Positions 6,621-13,444 of a DNA stretch of 13,475 nt are shown in pieces. The notes beneath the pieces are model-generated. The model did not search any database, was not told where the DNA came from, and saw only the letters and a list, made by a program, of their open reading frames with translations. The DNA lies in assembly GCA_018396565.1 (NCBI GenBank), contig JAGTQO010000018.1, positions 1 through 13,475 of the forward strand, read 5' to 3'. Source of the DNA: Candidatus Bathyarchaeota archaeon. Its GTDB lineage: Archaea > Thermoproteota > Bathyarchaeia > 40CM-2-53-6 > RBG-13-38-9. Within the stretch, counting starts at the first letter, position 1. Every line of letters begins with the position of its first letter. Position numbers and translations under genes: made by a program.

Positions 6621-6977
6621 ATGGCCCTGATGTTCAGTCTGGCTATTTTGGCTTACTCAGCTTGGCTGATATATGGTGCTGCATCGTCATACGATGAGGG
6701 TAAGGCTGAGAGCTTATATAATTTGGCCCTCGGCGTGATGGGTGTTCTCTTGGCTGTATCTTCCTTGACGACGATGAGGAGGAGGATCCAGGCTGTTAGG
6801 GCTCAGTCCATCAGGACCTTGACGGTTGAGCTCTGTGAGAAGTGTGGGTTCAAGAGTGTGAGGGAGTTTAAGGTTGGAGATTATGTTCATAAGAGGTTAG
6901 GTCCATGCAGACAGTGTAATGGTGATCTTCTCATAGACATGATATACTCTGAGCCTTTGAGGAGGGAAGGATTCTAG
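6621..6977 (+). CDS. Small membrane protein with two TM helices and a C-terminal zinc ribbon
   Basis: I do not recognise a named family for this 118-residue protein. Seen: two membrane helices (about 3-21 and 33-51) joined by a short loop, a basic stretch MRRR at 52-55 that favours a cytosolic C-terminus, and a four-cysteine zinc ribbon: C72-x2-C75 in CEKCGF and C96-x2-C99 in CRQCNG, with KVGDYVHKRLG between the pairs. The fold suggests a membrane-tethered zinc ribbon contacting RNA or protein. The ATG is the only usable start after an in-frame TGA. Ribosome-site support is weak, and coupling to the upstream DUF1512-like gene 43 bases away is likely. Its stop overlaps the stop of the convergent methionine aminopeptidase gene. 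Confidence 0.75.
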   Translation: MALMFSLAILAYSAWLIYGAASSYDEGKAESLYNLALGVMGVLLAVSSLTTMRRRIQAVRAQSIRTLTVELCEKCGFKSVREFKVGDYVHKRLGPCRQCNGDLLIDMIYSEPLRREGF

Positions 6978-7885
6978 GTTATTACCCTGCAACCGTCCCT
7001 CTCAACTATGACCGTATGTTCAGCCTGGGCTACTGGTTTACCGCTTGCCTCAACCAGGACATTGTAGGAATGTATACATCTTGATTCCATCAGCTCCTCG
7101 AAGGATCTCTCGACGACGTCTCTGGGGAATCTGGCTGCTAGCCAGCGTGAGGCGAATGGGAGGGTTCTGTAATTGTTCTTCACATGTTCCAGTATTGCCT
7201 TCGCGTCTTTGGACTTTAACCTCCTCTCCTTCACATATCTGAATATGTATCTCTGGGGTGAGTCTCTTACCAGTCCAGTTGCATCCTGCAATGTTGCGAA
7301 GGGTTCTACAGCATAGATCTCACCCTCCATGACTGCTCCCCCCTCAATCCCTGAAACGTTCGGAATACTCTTTCCAGTGTGGAGGCTGTACCTCTCTATC
7401 CTGTGACCCATCAGGTTTCTTATCGGCTTGTAGCCGAACCTGTTTATCGTCTTCTCTATGGCTGCTCCGATCTGGGATACTTTCACACCTGGCTTTATGG
7501 CTTCTACAGCGGCTTCGAGGGCCTCCTCCGTTGAGGCTGCTAGGTCCTCATAGTTTGGGTTGAATGTGAGGGTGATGGCTGTGTCTGCTATGTATCCTTG
7601 AATGTGGATTCCAAGATCAATCTTGACAATCGAGTCTTCAGGGATTCTGCCTTCATCTTCTGGGGGTGATGTGTAGTGGGCTGTGACGTCGTCGACTCCT
7701 ATGTTCAGTGGGAAGGCAGGTTCCCCGCCGAGTCTGTAGGTCAATCCTTCGAGCCTCTCACATATTTCAAGTAGGGATGTCTCAACCTTAACTATTCTCG
7801 TGGCCTCATCCTTCAGCTTGGCCGCTATTCTTCCGGCCTCCAAATATTTCTCAAGTGCCTCAGACACTGTCGACCCCATCGACAT
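6974..7885 (-). CDS. map: Methionine aminopeptidase, type II (archaeal)
   Basis: It removes the initiator methionine from new proteins and is a cytosolic, two-metal enzyme. Its 303 residues match archaeal type II enzymes. All five metal ligands of the pita-bread fold are visible: D90 in IDLGIH, D101 in IADTAITL, H161 in MGHRIERYSLHTG, E194 in AVEPFAT and E289 in QAEHTVIV. H70 in AHYTSP fits the conserved substrate histidine. The insert between H161 and E289 that distinguishes type II is present (about 200-265). The start is the ATG at 7885, with a second ATG two codons later. It diverges from the GTPase gene across an 88-base spacer, and its stop shares CTAG with the convergent zinc-ribbon gene. 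Confidence 0.96.
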   Translation of the reverse strand: MSMGSTVSEALEKYLEAGRIAAKLKDEATRIVKVETSLLEICERLEGLTYRLGGEPAFPLNIGVDDVTAHYTSPPEDEGRIPEDSIVKIDLGIHIQGYIADTAITLTFNPNYEDLAASTEEALEAAVEAIKPGVKVSQIGAAIEKTINRFGYKPIRNLMGHRIERYSLHTGKSIPNVSGIEGGAVMEGEIYAVEPFATLQDATGLVRDSPQRYIFRYVKERRLKSKDAKAILEHVKNNYRTLPFASRWLAARFPRDVVERSFEELMESRCIHSYNVLVEASGKPVAQAEHTVIVERDGCRVIT

Positions 7886-7947
7886 TCAATAATTTTCTGG
7901 CATCTCTATGTGACCGTCTCTCTTTAGATAACCATATTAGTCCGGTT

Positions 7948-7958
7948 CAATATTAAAG
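7948..7958 (+). promoter_or_regulatory. Putative TATA box of the GTPase gene
   Basis: The AT-rich AATATTAAAG element lies about 20 to 26 bases ahead of the GTPase start codons, close enough to give a leaderless or nearly leaderless mRNA. Its reverse complement (CTTTAATATT) is also TATA-like, so it may serve the divergent aminopeptidase gene too. Confidence 0.4.
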
Positions 7959-7973
7959 CCATTCAGGTCTGTG

Positions 7974-9185
7974 ATGATTCGAATAGGGATTATAGGGAAG
8001 ACGAATACTGGTAAGACGACTTTCTTCAACGCAGCCACCTTACTCTCCGCTGAGGTTTCAACATATCCGTTCACAACCAAGCAGCCTAATGTTGGGAAAG
8101 CCTATGTTAGAACTATATGTGTCTGTAGGGAGTTGGGTTTGAAGGATGAGCCTAGAAACTCAACCTGTATAGATGGTTGGCGTTTCATCCCTGTGGAGCT
8201 TGCGGATCTTCCAGGGTTGATAAAGGGTTCCTGGGCCGGTAAGGGTTTAGGTAACCAGTTTCTCAGCGTAGCGTCCCAGGCAGATGCTTTGATCCATATC
8301 GTCGACGCCTCGGGGAGTGTGGATGCTGAGGGTAGGTTGACTAAGCCTGGGATGGGGAACCCTATCATGGATATCTATGATATTGAGGAGGAGATTGTCT
8401 CATGGTTTGCGAAGTCTATACAGAGGAGTCTGAAGAGGGTTGCGAGGAGGGTTGAGGCAGGTGGTAGTCTGGAGGATTCTCTTCTACGCGCCTTGGCCGG
8501 TTTGAAGGTTAGGCTTGAACATATTGAGAGGGCCTTGGAGTATTCTGGCTTGGAGGGTAAGGGTGTGAAGAGGTGGGGTGAGAAGGATGTGAGGGCGTTC
8601 GCTAAGGAGATAAGGAGGCTCTCCAAGCCGACAGTTATAATAGCGAACAAGATGGATATTGCTAAGGCGAGTGAGAACTACAGCAGGATCGCTGAGGAGT
8701 TTAAAGACTCCTTCGTTGTGCCGGCGTGTAGTGAGGCTGAGCTCGCCTTGAGAAGGGCTGAGGAGAGGGGTTTCATAAAGTATGTTCCTGGGGAGGAGGT
8801 GTTCAAGGTTTTAGATGGGGCTAGACTCACGAATGAGCAGAGGTGGGCCCTAAACTATGTTCAGGAGAGGGTCTTCGCGAGGTGGGTGAATACAGGTGTG
8901 CAGTTTGCGATAAATATGGTCGTCTTCAAACTTCTTGGCATGAACGCCGTGTATCCTGTTGAGGATCCTAAGAGGCTCTCAGACCATGCTGGAAGGATCC
9001 TTCCCGACGTCTTCCTCATACCTTACACAGCGACGGTTAGGGACTTGGCCCAGGAGATCCATAGCGAGCTTGCGAAGACTATCCTCTACGGTGTAGACGC
9101 CAGGACAGGTCTGAGGCTTCCAACCGACTATGTTCTCAAGGATAGGGATGTGATAAGCATAGTCTCGGCGGCTAGGAAGAAGTAG
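7974..9185 (+). CDS. Obg-like GTPase of the archaeal YchF/COG1163 type with TGS domain
   Basis: This translation-associated P-loop NTPase has about 403 residues. Seen (numbered from the GTG at 7971): the G1 loop GKTNTGKT (9-16), the STYPFTTKQPNVG switch region (30-42), G3 as DLPG (79-82) with LIKG, G4 as NKMD (226-229), and a C-terminal TGS domain (about 340-402: YTATVRDLAQEIH, then TDYVLKDRDVISIV). The helical stretch 138-215 fits the coiled insertion of this family. The G1 loop reads KTNTGKT where bacterial and euryarchaeal members have a proline (KPNxGKS); I associate this form with TACK archaea. The ATG at 7974 is preferred because AGGT lies five bases before it; GTG at 7971 is the alternative. 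It stands alone, divergent from the methionine aminopeptidase gene. Confidence 0.92.
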   Translation: MIRIGIIGKTNTGKTTFFNAATLLSAEVSTYPFTTKQPNVGKAYVRTICVCRELGLKDEPRNSTCIDGWRFIPVELADLPGLIKGSWAGKGLGNQFLSVASQADALIHIVDASGSVDAEGRLTKPGMGNPIMDIYDIEEEIVSWFAKSIQRSLKRVARRVEAGGSLEDSLLRALAGLKVRLEHIERALEYSGLEGKGVKRWGEKDVRAFAKEIRRLSKPTVIIANKMDIAKASENYSRIAEEFKDSFVVPACSEAELALRRAEERGFIKYVPGEEVFKVLDGARLTNEQRWALNYVQERVFARWVNTGVQFAINMVVFKLLGMNAVYPVEDPKRLSDHAGRILPDVFLIPYTATVRDLAQEIHSELAKTILYGVDARTGLRLPTDYVLKDRDVISIVSAARKK

Positions 9186-9190
9186 TTTCG

Positions 9191-9754
9191 TCAGTAGGTT
9201 GGGACGACCTTCAACAGGTCAGCCTTAGTCACTATCCCTCTTATCTCACCCCTCTTGGTGACTAGAACTGCCTGACTGTACTGTAGGAGGGTCGATATCA
9301 ACGTTATCGGGGTTTCCTCGTCGACTGTTGGGAAGGCCTCGTCCATAACGTTTTCGACAGGGGTCTTTGAGAGGATCTTCGGATCCTTCCCTGACAGGAT
9401 CTGGTTGAGGACTGTCCTCTCGCTTATGCTTCCTATCGGCCTCACACCGTCGAAGACCGGAAGCTGGGAGTAGCCTGACTCATGCATTATCTTCGTTGCC
9501 TTCGATACTGTCTCCCCCCTCTGTATCCCAACTACCTTTCCCTGAATGATCTCCTTCACCTTCGTCTCCCTCTTCTTCTCGAGGCTCTCGAGCATATCGA
9601 ATATGGCTTTGGTCTTTGTGTATGAAGGGTTTATTCTTCCGCTCTCGATCTTGGCTATCATCGACTGGCTTATCCCAACCATCCTAGCCAGCTCCTTCTG
9701 CCTCAGGCCGAGACTCTTCCTCCTCTTCTCTATCTCCTCAAGTTTAGGTAGCAT
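9191..9754 (-). CDS. XRE-type HTH transcription regulator with two CBS domains
   Basis: This 187-residue predicted DNA-binding protein has an adenosyl-ligand sensor. Seen: a Cro/C1-type HTH (about 4-55; LRQKELARMVGISQSMIAKI with the recognition helix, then ESGRINPS), and two CBS domains, the first about 68-120 (VKEIIQGKVVGIQRGET, then LPVFDGVRPIGSISE) and the second about 130-185 (VENVMDEAFPTVDEE, then RGEIRGIVTKADLL). This HTH-CBS-CBS order is a known archaeal arrangement; CBS pairs typically bind AMP, ATP or SAM. The start at 9754 is favoured because MLPKLEEIEKRR is the usual family N-terminus and GAGG lies eleven bases upstream; an ATG at 9808 would add 18 atypical residues. It diverges from the cyclase-family gene and might regulate it. 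Five bases separate it from the GTPase stop. Confidence 0.9.
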   Translation of the reverse strand: MLPKLEEIEKRRKSLGLRQKELARMVGISQSMIAKIESGRINPSYTKTKAIFDMLESLEKKRETKVKEIIQGKVVGIQRGETVSKATKIMHESGYSQLPVFDGVRPIGSISERTVLNQILSGKDPKILSKTPVENVMDEAFPTVDEETPITLISTLLQYSQAVLVTKRGEIRGIVTKADLLKVVPTY

Positions 9755-9794
9755 GACTGGGGGTTCCTCTATCTGAAGATAATGTCTTTTGAGA

Positions 9795-9804
9795 GTTAAG
9801 TTTT
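9795..9804. promoter_or_regulatory. Shared promoter element between the XRE-CBS regulator and the cyclase gene
   Basis: The stretch GTTAAGTTTTT reads as a TATA-like element in both directions (AAAAACTTAAC on the minus strand). It lies about 30 bases ahead of the cyclase ATG at 9833 and about 40 ahead of the regulator ATG at 9754. This would give a nearly leaderless cyclase mRNA and a short leader with GAGG for the regulator. Confidence 0.35.
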
Positions 9805-9832
9805 TCATTGGACTCGCTGTGTGGGTTTATCT

Positions 9833-10576
9833 ATGGTGGTTCGGTTGGAGGCTTCGAACATTTTCTCAGGCTGGGTGATGGTTGATCTTACCCACGCCTT
9901 GGAGGAGGGTACGCCTGGATTCCATGAGTTCTACCATCTGCCGAGAATGTCCAGGGGTATGGGTGACAGTTACAACGCTTACCTTCTGCAGGTCTTTGAA
10001 CATCACGGAACACATGTCGACGCACCATCCCACGCCGGCGGCGGGAGGAGTCTCGACGAGCTCGACCTGAACATGTGTCATGGCCCATGTAGGGTCATAG
10101 ATATGCATACCAAAGGTTTGAGGGAGACAGTCTCAGCCGATGATATTCAAAGTTGGGAGGAGACTCATGGCCGAATCGAGGTTGGTGAGATAGCCGTCAT
10201 CAGGTATGATTGGGACCGCAGGTGGAGTGTTGGGGCTAGGTCTGGTTCAGATGGGGGGTCGAACATTTTTCTGAAGGACTTCCCAGGATTATCGGTTGAG
10301 GCTGCTGAGCACCTCGCCTGCAGAGGTGTGAGAATGGTTGGCGCCGACACACCAACAATCGACTCTGCACCGGCATTCGAGGAGGCCCACAGCAAGGGTG
10401 ATGTTGAACCCTGCCACGCCAAGCTCCTTGTGGAGTATGGTATACCGGTTCTGGAGGGTCTCAGGAACCTCGACAAGCTCCCTCCAAACGGAAGCTACCT
10501 ACTCGCTTTTCCTCTGAGGATAAGGGGTGGGTCGGGATCCCCTGTGAGGGCGGTTGCGCTCATACCTTCGAGATGA
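9833..10576 (+). CDS. Cyclase-family metal-dependent hydrolase (kynurenine formamidase-like)
   Basis: This 247-residue protein belongs to the cyclase family (PF04199), which includes bacterial kynurenine formamidase and polyketide-type cyclases. Seen: VDLTHALEEGTPGF near the N-terminus, the metal-binding signature HGTHVDAPSH with H58, H61, D63, P65 and H67, then VGADTPTID (169-177), followed by E183, E184 and H186, and the usual tail HAKLLVEYGIPVLEGLRNLD. All expected ligands are present, so it is probably active. The substrate cannot be named: no tryptophan-pathway genes lie nearby. ATG at 9833 is chosen; GTG at 9821 would add four residues. It is divergent from the XRE-CBS regulator and is followed five bases after the stop by a pseudoknot-like sequence. 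Confidence 0.9.
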   Translation: MVVRLEASNIFSGWVMVDLTHALEEGTPGFHEFYHLPRMSRGMGDSYNAYLLQVFEHHGTHVDAPSHAGGGRSLDELDLNMCHGPCRVIDMHTKGLRETVSADDIQSWEETHGRIEVGEIAVIRYDWDRRWSVGARSGSDGGSNIFLKDFPGLSVEAAEHLACRGVRMVGADTPTIDSAPAFEEAHSKGDVEPCHAKLLVEYGIPVLEGLRNLDKLPPNGSYLLAFPLRIRGGSGSPVRAVALIPSR

Positions 10577-10581
10577 CTATT

Positions 10582-10618
10582 CATACACCTAATGAGGTTC
10601 GATCGTGTATGCTCATTA
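10582..10618 (+). promoter_or_regulatory. Interleaved inverted repeats with H-type pseudoknot topology after the cyclase gene
   Basis: CATACAC (10582-10588) is perfectly complementary to GTGTATG (10605-10611), and TAATGAG (10590-10596) is perfectly complementary to CTCATTA (10612-10618). The order is A-B-A'-B', so the two 7-bp stems cannot nest but can form an H-type pseudoknot with one base between A and B, an eight-base GTTCGATC loop, and A' and B' directly adjacent for coaxial stacking. It begins five bases after the cyclase stop codon. It could be a 3' UTR RNA element. As DNA it could be a compound protein-binding site. Pairing is seen in the sequence; function is inferred. Confidence 0.5.
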
Positions 10619-10642
10619 TTTGGGGTATCTTCAGGTATCCGC

Positions 10643-10652
10643 CTTTAAATAT
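10643..10652 (+). promoter_or_regulatory. Orphan TATA-like element in the convergent intergenic region
   Basis: CTTTAAATAT is a good TATA match on the plus strand but no plus-strand coding gene follows. If used, transcription would begin near 10670 and run through the G-rich tract. It could therefore mark a small non-coding RNA or antisense RNA, or may simply be AT-rich by chance. Confidence 0.25.
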
Positions 10653-10687
10653 GGCCCAGACCCAACCGTATATGGTTTATAGGATTC

Positions 10688-10758
10688 GGGCATGCCGCTG
10701 TTCAACACCCAAAGGGGGGTAGGGGGGTGGGGGGGGTGAATGCCAAACATACATGCCC
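10688..10758 (+). repeat. G-rich tract (possible G-quadruplex) enclosed by complementary 7-base arms
   Basis: The plus strand carries runs of 6, 6 and 8 guanines (10714-10719, 10722-10727, 10729-10736) separated by only TA and T. This is enough for four G-triplet tracts. The tract is bracketed by GGGCATG (10688-10694) and its exact complement CATGCCC (10752-10758). Inside, TTCA (10701-10704) can pair with TGAA (10737-10740). It lies between two convergent genes, outside any coding frame. The role is unknown. A transcription barrier or an RNA/DNA structure is possible, and homopolymer miscalling should be excluded. Confidence 0.5.
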
Positions 10759-10822
10759 CCAATCAGGTTATCCGAGACATCTTCCCCACAACACCATATG
10801 TAGCCTCCCAGGCCTCCGAATC

Positions 10823-11680
10823 TCATGGAGGTTTGAACCTCCTCTGAACATCCTGGATCCTCTCACCCAAAACCTGTATCTGGTCTATCTCCCCTAAACC
10901 CTTCTCGAAACACCTTCTGATATGGTGGATTCTATGTGGGTCGAAACCCATCACTCTGGCTGCTGTCGCGTCTGTCGCCACGGGGTCTCGGCCTGCCAGA
11001 ACAAGGTCCATCCTGACAGGGTATCCGCTGACAGGACCAGGCCCCTCCATGGCGACGAACCCATCTATCACGGTCAAAGCCGACCTCAGGACACTATTGA
11101 TGTCAACTATGACCTTAGAGATACCTTTCAGATGGTACTTCCCCTTGAACCTGTCAGGTAGGAGGCCGAACATGTTCTTCAGGCCCAGCGTCACCGTCGT
11201 CTCGCTATGTGTCTTCATCTTCGCCGCGCTGACTATATAGCTCTCCAAAACAATCTTCGGAACAGTGATCTCACCTAGGGTCTCACGGTCTGGAATCTTG
11301 ACCTTCACCTTCTCGCCAACCTTGCTCAGGTTTATGAACTCGACCCCATAACTCTCGCAGAGGCTGAGCATCCCAGTGGCTTCAGCAGCCCTGTCAGCCC
11401 TGGTGGCTGTTGCGTCAGACTCAACAACGTAGACCCTCCCACCAACCTCTCTGACCTTTTGGATGAGGGCCTCAACGATAATGGGATCCGTGGTAGCCCC
11501 TGTATCCCACCTCTTGGTCGTTATGAAGTTGACCTTTATCAGTACAGGTCTGCCTGAAAGTATCTTCTCAGCCTCAACCGTCTCGAGGCTCTTCCTGACG
11601 GTCTCGAGGCTCCTCGGCCCCCTGATTAAGGCAACCCTAGCCCCAACTTCAACGTCTAACCTTCCAGAAATTGTCAGCAT
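10823..11680 (-). CDS. DUF362-domain protein
   Basis: This 285-residue protein contains the DUF362 domain (PF04015) over nearly its whole length. Seen: VLIKVNFITTKRWDTGATTD (46-65, a conserved N-terminal patch), AAKMKTHSETTVTLGLKNM with the family hallmark KTH and GLKN, IVDINSVLRSALTVIDGFVA, MEGPGPVSGYP, and LVLAGRDPVATDATAARVMGF. No ferredoxin-type cysteine clusters are attached, unlike longer family members. The reaction is not established for the family. The ATG at 11680 is the only start after an in-frame TAG. It is the last gene of a minus-strand operon behind the CoA-transferase pair (19-base spacer), so it may act on the same pathway. A 16-base palindrome overlaps its last codons. Confidence 0.88.
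   Translation of the reverse strand: MLTISGRLDVEVGARVALIRGPRSLETVRKSLETVEAEKILSGRPVLIKVNFITTKRWDTGATTDPIIVEALIQKVREVGGRVYVVESDATATRADRAAEATGMLSLCESYGVEFINLSKVGEKVKVKIPDRETLGEITVPKIVLESYIVSAAKMKTHSETTVTLGLKNMFGLLPDRFKGKYHLKGISKVIVDINSVLRSALTVIDGFVAMEGPGPVSGYPVRMDLVLAGRDPVATDATAARVMGFDPHRIHHIRRCFEKGLGEIDQIQVLGERIQDVQRRFKPP
10827..10842 (-). terminator. Palindrome overlapping the 3' end of the DUF362 gene, possible hairpin
   Basis: GGAGGTT-TG-AACCTCC is a perfect inverted repeat that ends just before the DUF362 stop codon. It would fold as a six-base-pair hairpin with a four-base loop in the mRNA. There is no following T-run on the minus strand, so it is not a standard terminator. It may affect transcript end or stability. 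Confidence 0.25.
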
Positions 11681-11699
11681 CCCCTATCAGACCGATTCA

Positions 11700-12569
11700 T
11701 CACAGCATCTGCTGTGCCTTAGGCCTATTGACGTTCGAAGACCTCCATATGCGCAGCTCCTCATCCAATATCTTCTGGAGGGCCTCCAACCTATCATCTC
11801 CAGACAGAAACTCTAACCTTCTAATGTTGAGGGGATCTATCTTCTCCCTGATGAGTCTCAAATCCACACTTGTAGGCGGGGGCGTCTCAGGAATATTCTC
11901 CGGAATCGACAGTTCGAATCCAGTATTGGAGAGGACATCCTCAACATCAACCCCAGGATGGAGGCTCATCAACCTCATCCCCCCAGACCGCCCGTCGACC
12001 CTGAATACCCCTAACTCTGATATTATGCGGATCTCCCTCCCACCTGATGTGGCCCCACCCAAATTCAATCCCAGACCTCCAACATGGTCTACCCTCTCCA
12101 CGAACACCCTCCTCTCATGTCTTGGACAGTAGATCAGGGTCTTTTTGTATAGGGGTGATGCGTCTGGAATTCCGAAGCCTCCTGGAAGTCTGACCGTTCT
12201 GCCGGCCTTGACTGTTGAGTTGTTCGTGTTTCCAAACTTATCGATCTGGCCTGGCCTGAAGAACTCAACTATCGAGTCGGCCCTCTTGAAGATGGTCTCG
12301 TAGACCTCATTCTGGCCAAATATGTGAACCGCATGCTCCATAGCCCTATACTCATTGTATAGGATAGAGGCCTGTGGGGGCTCATCGAAATATACCATAA
12401 TATTCCCTGCAAGCTGCATTATCGAGGCTTCAGGCGCATGGGTAGCCTTCGCCAGGTAATATGCGATTATAGCCATAGGTGTTGTGAGGCCCTGGGCCAT
12501 AATATCCCCATTCTCAACCTCCCTCGCCATGCATACTATCATCAGCTCATCCGTCGTCCAAGGAGCCAA
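11700..12569 (-). CDS. CoA-transferase-fold protein, B (beta) subunit, apparently without the catalytic Glu
   Basis: This 289-residue protein is the B subunit of a class I CoA-transferase-fold pair (glutaconate CoA-transferase B / IpdB group). Seen: ELMIVCMAREVENGDIMAQG (8-27), LAKATHAPEASIM (39-51), QIDKFGNTNNS (109-119), VRLPGGFGIPDAS (126-138), then CPRHERRVFVERVDHVGGLG. In true transferases a glutamate in the segment after THAP (E54 in GctB, from memory) carries CoA. Here that segment reads IMQLAGN with no Glu, as I recall for IpdB, a subunit of a ring-opening hydrolase. The start is TTG at 12567-12569 after a GGTGGT-type ribosome site. It follows the A subunit by 14 bases and precedes DUF362 by 19, clearly one operon. 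Transferase activity is doubtful. Confidence 0.85.
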   Translation of the reverse strand: MAPWTTDELMIVCMAREVENGDIMAQGLTTPMAIIAYYLAKATHAPEASIMQLAGNIMVYFDEPPQASILYNEYRAMEHAVHIFGQNEVYETIFKRADSIVEFFRPGQIDKFGNTNNSTVKAGRTVRLPGGFGIPDASPLYKKTLIYCPRHERRVFVERVDHVGGLGLNLGGATSGGREIRIISELGVFRVDGRSGGMRLMSLHPGVDVEDVLSNTGFELSIPENIPETPPPTSVDLRLIREKIDPLNIRRLEFLSGDDRLEALQKILDEELRIWRSSNVNRPKAQQML

Positions 12570-12583
12570 AACCTACACCACCC

Positions 12584-13444
12584 TCATATCATGATCCTGC
12601 TCAGAGCATCCTCCCCAACCAAATCCAGATAAGACTCGAAAGACTCCACACCAGCAACATACTTCCGCAAGTAATCATTCACCATACCCCTCCTACAATA
12701 TTCAAGGTAAGATATCATATGCCATAAGTCATATGTGTAGTACGGGTAGCAGCTCGTCGGATGCGCTCCGAGAGGGGACTCAACAACCATATCTACAAAC
12801 GTCGATGGAAGATTGACCTCGAAAGGTGAACCTGCAACCTCTCCCGCAGAGACTATCTTCTCAGATGTGAGTATAACCCTCCTCGAAGATTTCGCCAGAA
12901 GCAGGTCTATAGCCAGGACACCGTCGACCTTCGCATTCCCATACTCGTCACACCTCTGGACATGCAGGAGAGCAACGTCAGGGGTGATCCTTGGATAAGC
13001 AACGAGAGCCTCACCTGTGAGGGGGCTTTTGAAAGTCTTATAACCCAGACTCTTCAAGACATCCGTTCCCAGAAGGAGTCTGCTAGGTATGAATTCGGCG
13101 TTCAAGAGGTTAGCCTGCAAACCAGCCATGATAGAATATTCCGTGTGCTCAGTAAATTTGATCTCCCCACGCTCGACAGCCGACCTGAAGTTCGGTGCGA
13201 AACCGAGAATCTCGAAGCCAACATAAGCCGCATCTAGACTCCCAACCATACCTGAGGCTATAAGCAGGTCGACGTCAGGCCCACCGCCGAATACGAGAAG
13301 ACTCAAACCTCTCCTACCCAGCCTAATCAACTCATGCAGCATGCTCATAGGTTTCCTATGAATGGTCAAACCTCCAATCGCCAAAACATCCCCATCAGAT
13401 ATGCACTCGCAAGCCTCCCTCAGACTCACCCTCTTACCCCTCAA
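12584..13444 (-). CDS. CoA-transferase-fold protein, A (alpha) subunit
   Basis: This 286-residue partner of the B subunit belongs to the glutaconate CoA-transferase A / IpdA group. Seen: ISDGDVLAIGGLTIHRKPM (15-33), the glycine-rich LLVFGGGPDVDLL, GSLDAAYVGFEILG (68-81), FTEHTEYSIMAGLQA (97-111) with E99 where IpdA has its functional glutamate as far as I recall, RLLLGTDVL, and ALLHVQRCDEYGNAKVDG. Only two proteins of this fold are present, as in heteromeric enzymes. The TTG at 13442-13444 is the longest start within the window. The frame is open to the edge. The GTG at 13427-13429 has a better ribosome site (GAGGGG seven bases upstream), giving 281 residues. First gene of the CoA-transferase/DUF362 operon within view. 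Confidence 0.87.
   Translation of the reverse strand: MRGKRVSLREACECISDGDVLAIGGLTIHRKPMSMLHELIRLGRRGLSLLVFGGGPDVDLLIASGMVGSLDAAYVGFEILGFAPNFRSAVERGEIKFTEHTEYSIMAGLQANLLNAEFIPSRLLLGTDVLKSLGYKTFKSPLTGEALVAYPRITPDVALLHVQRCDEYGNAKVDGVLAIDLLLAKSSRRVILTSEKIVSAGEVAGSPFEVNLPSTFVDMVVESPLGAHPTSCYPYYTYDLWHMISYLEYCRRGMVNDYLRKYVAGVESFESYLDLVGEDALSRIMI

Noticed and set aside
10594..10605. GGTTCGATC resembling a tRNA T-loop
   Set aside because: No acceptor, D or anticodon arm can be built around it. The bases are better explained by the interleaved inverted repeats.
11671..12132. 153-residue plus-strand open frame
   Set aside because: It lies wholly opposite the CoA-transferase B and DUF362 genes. The translation is Ser/Pro/Leu-rich low-information sequence with no family resemblance: an antisense shadow.
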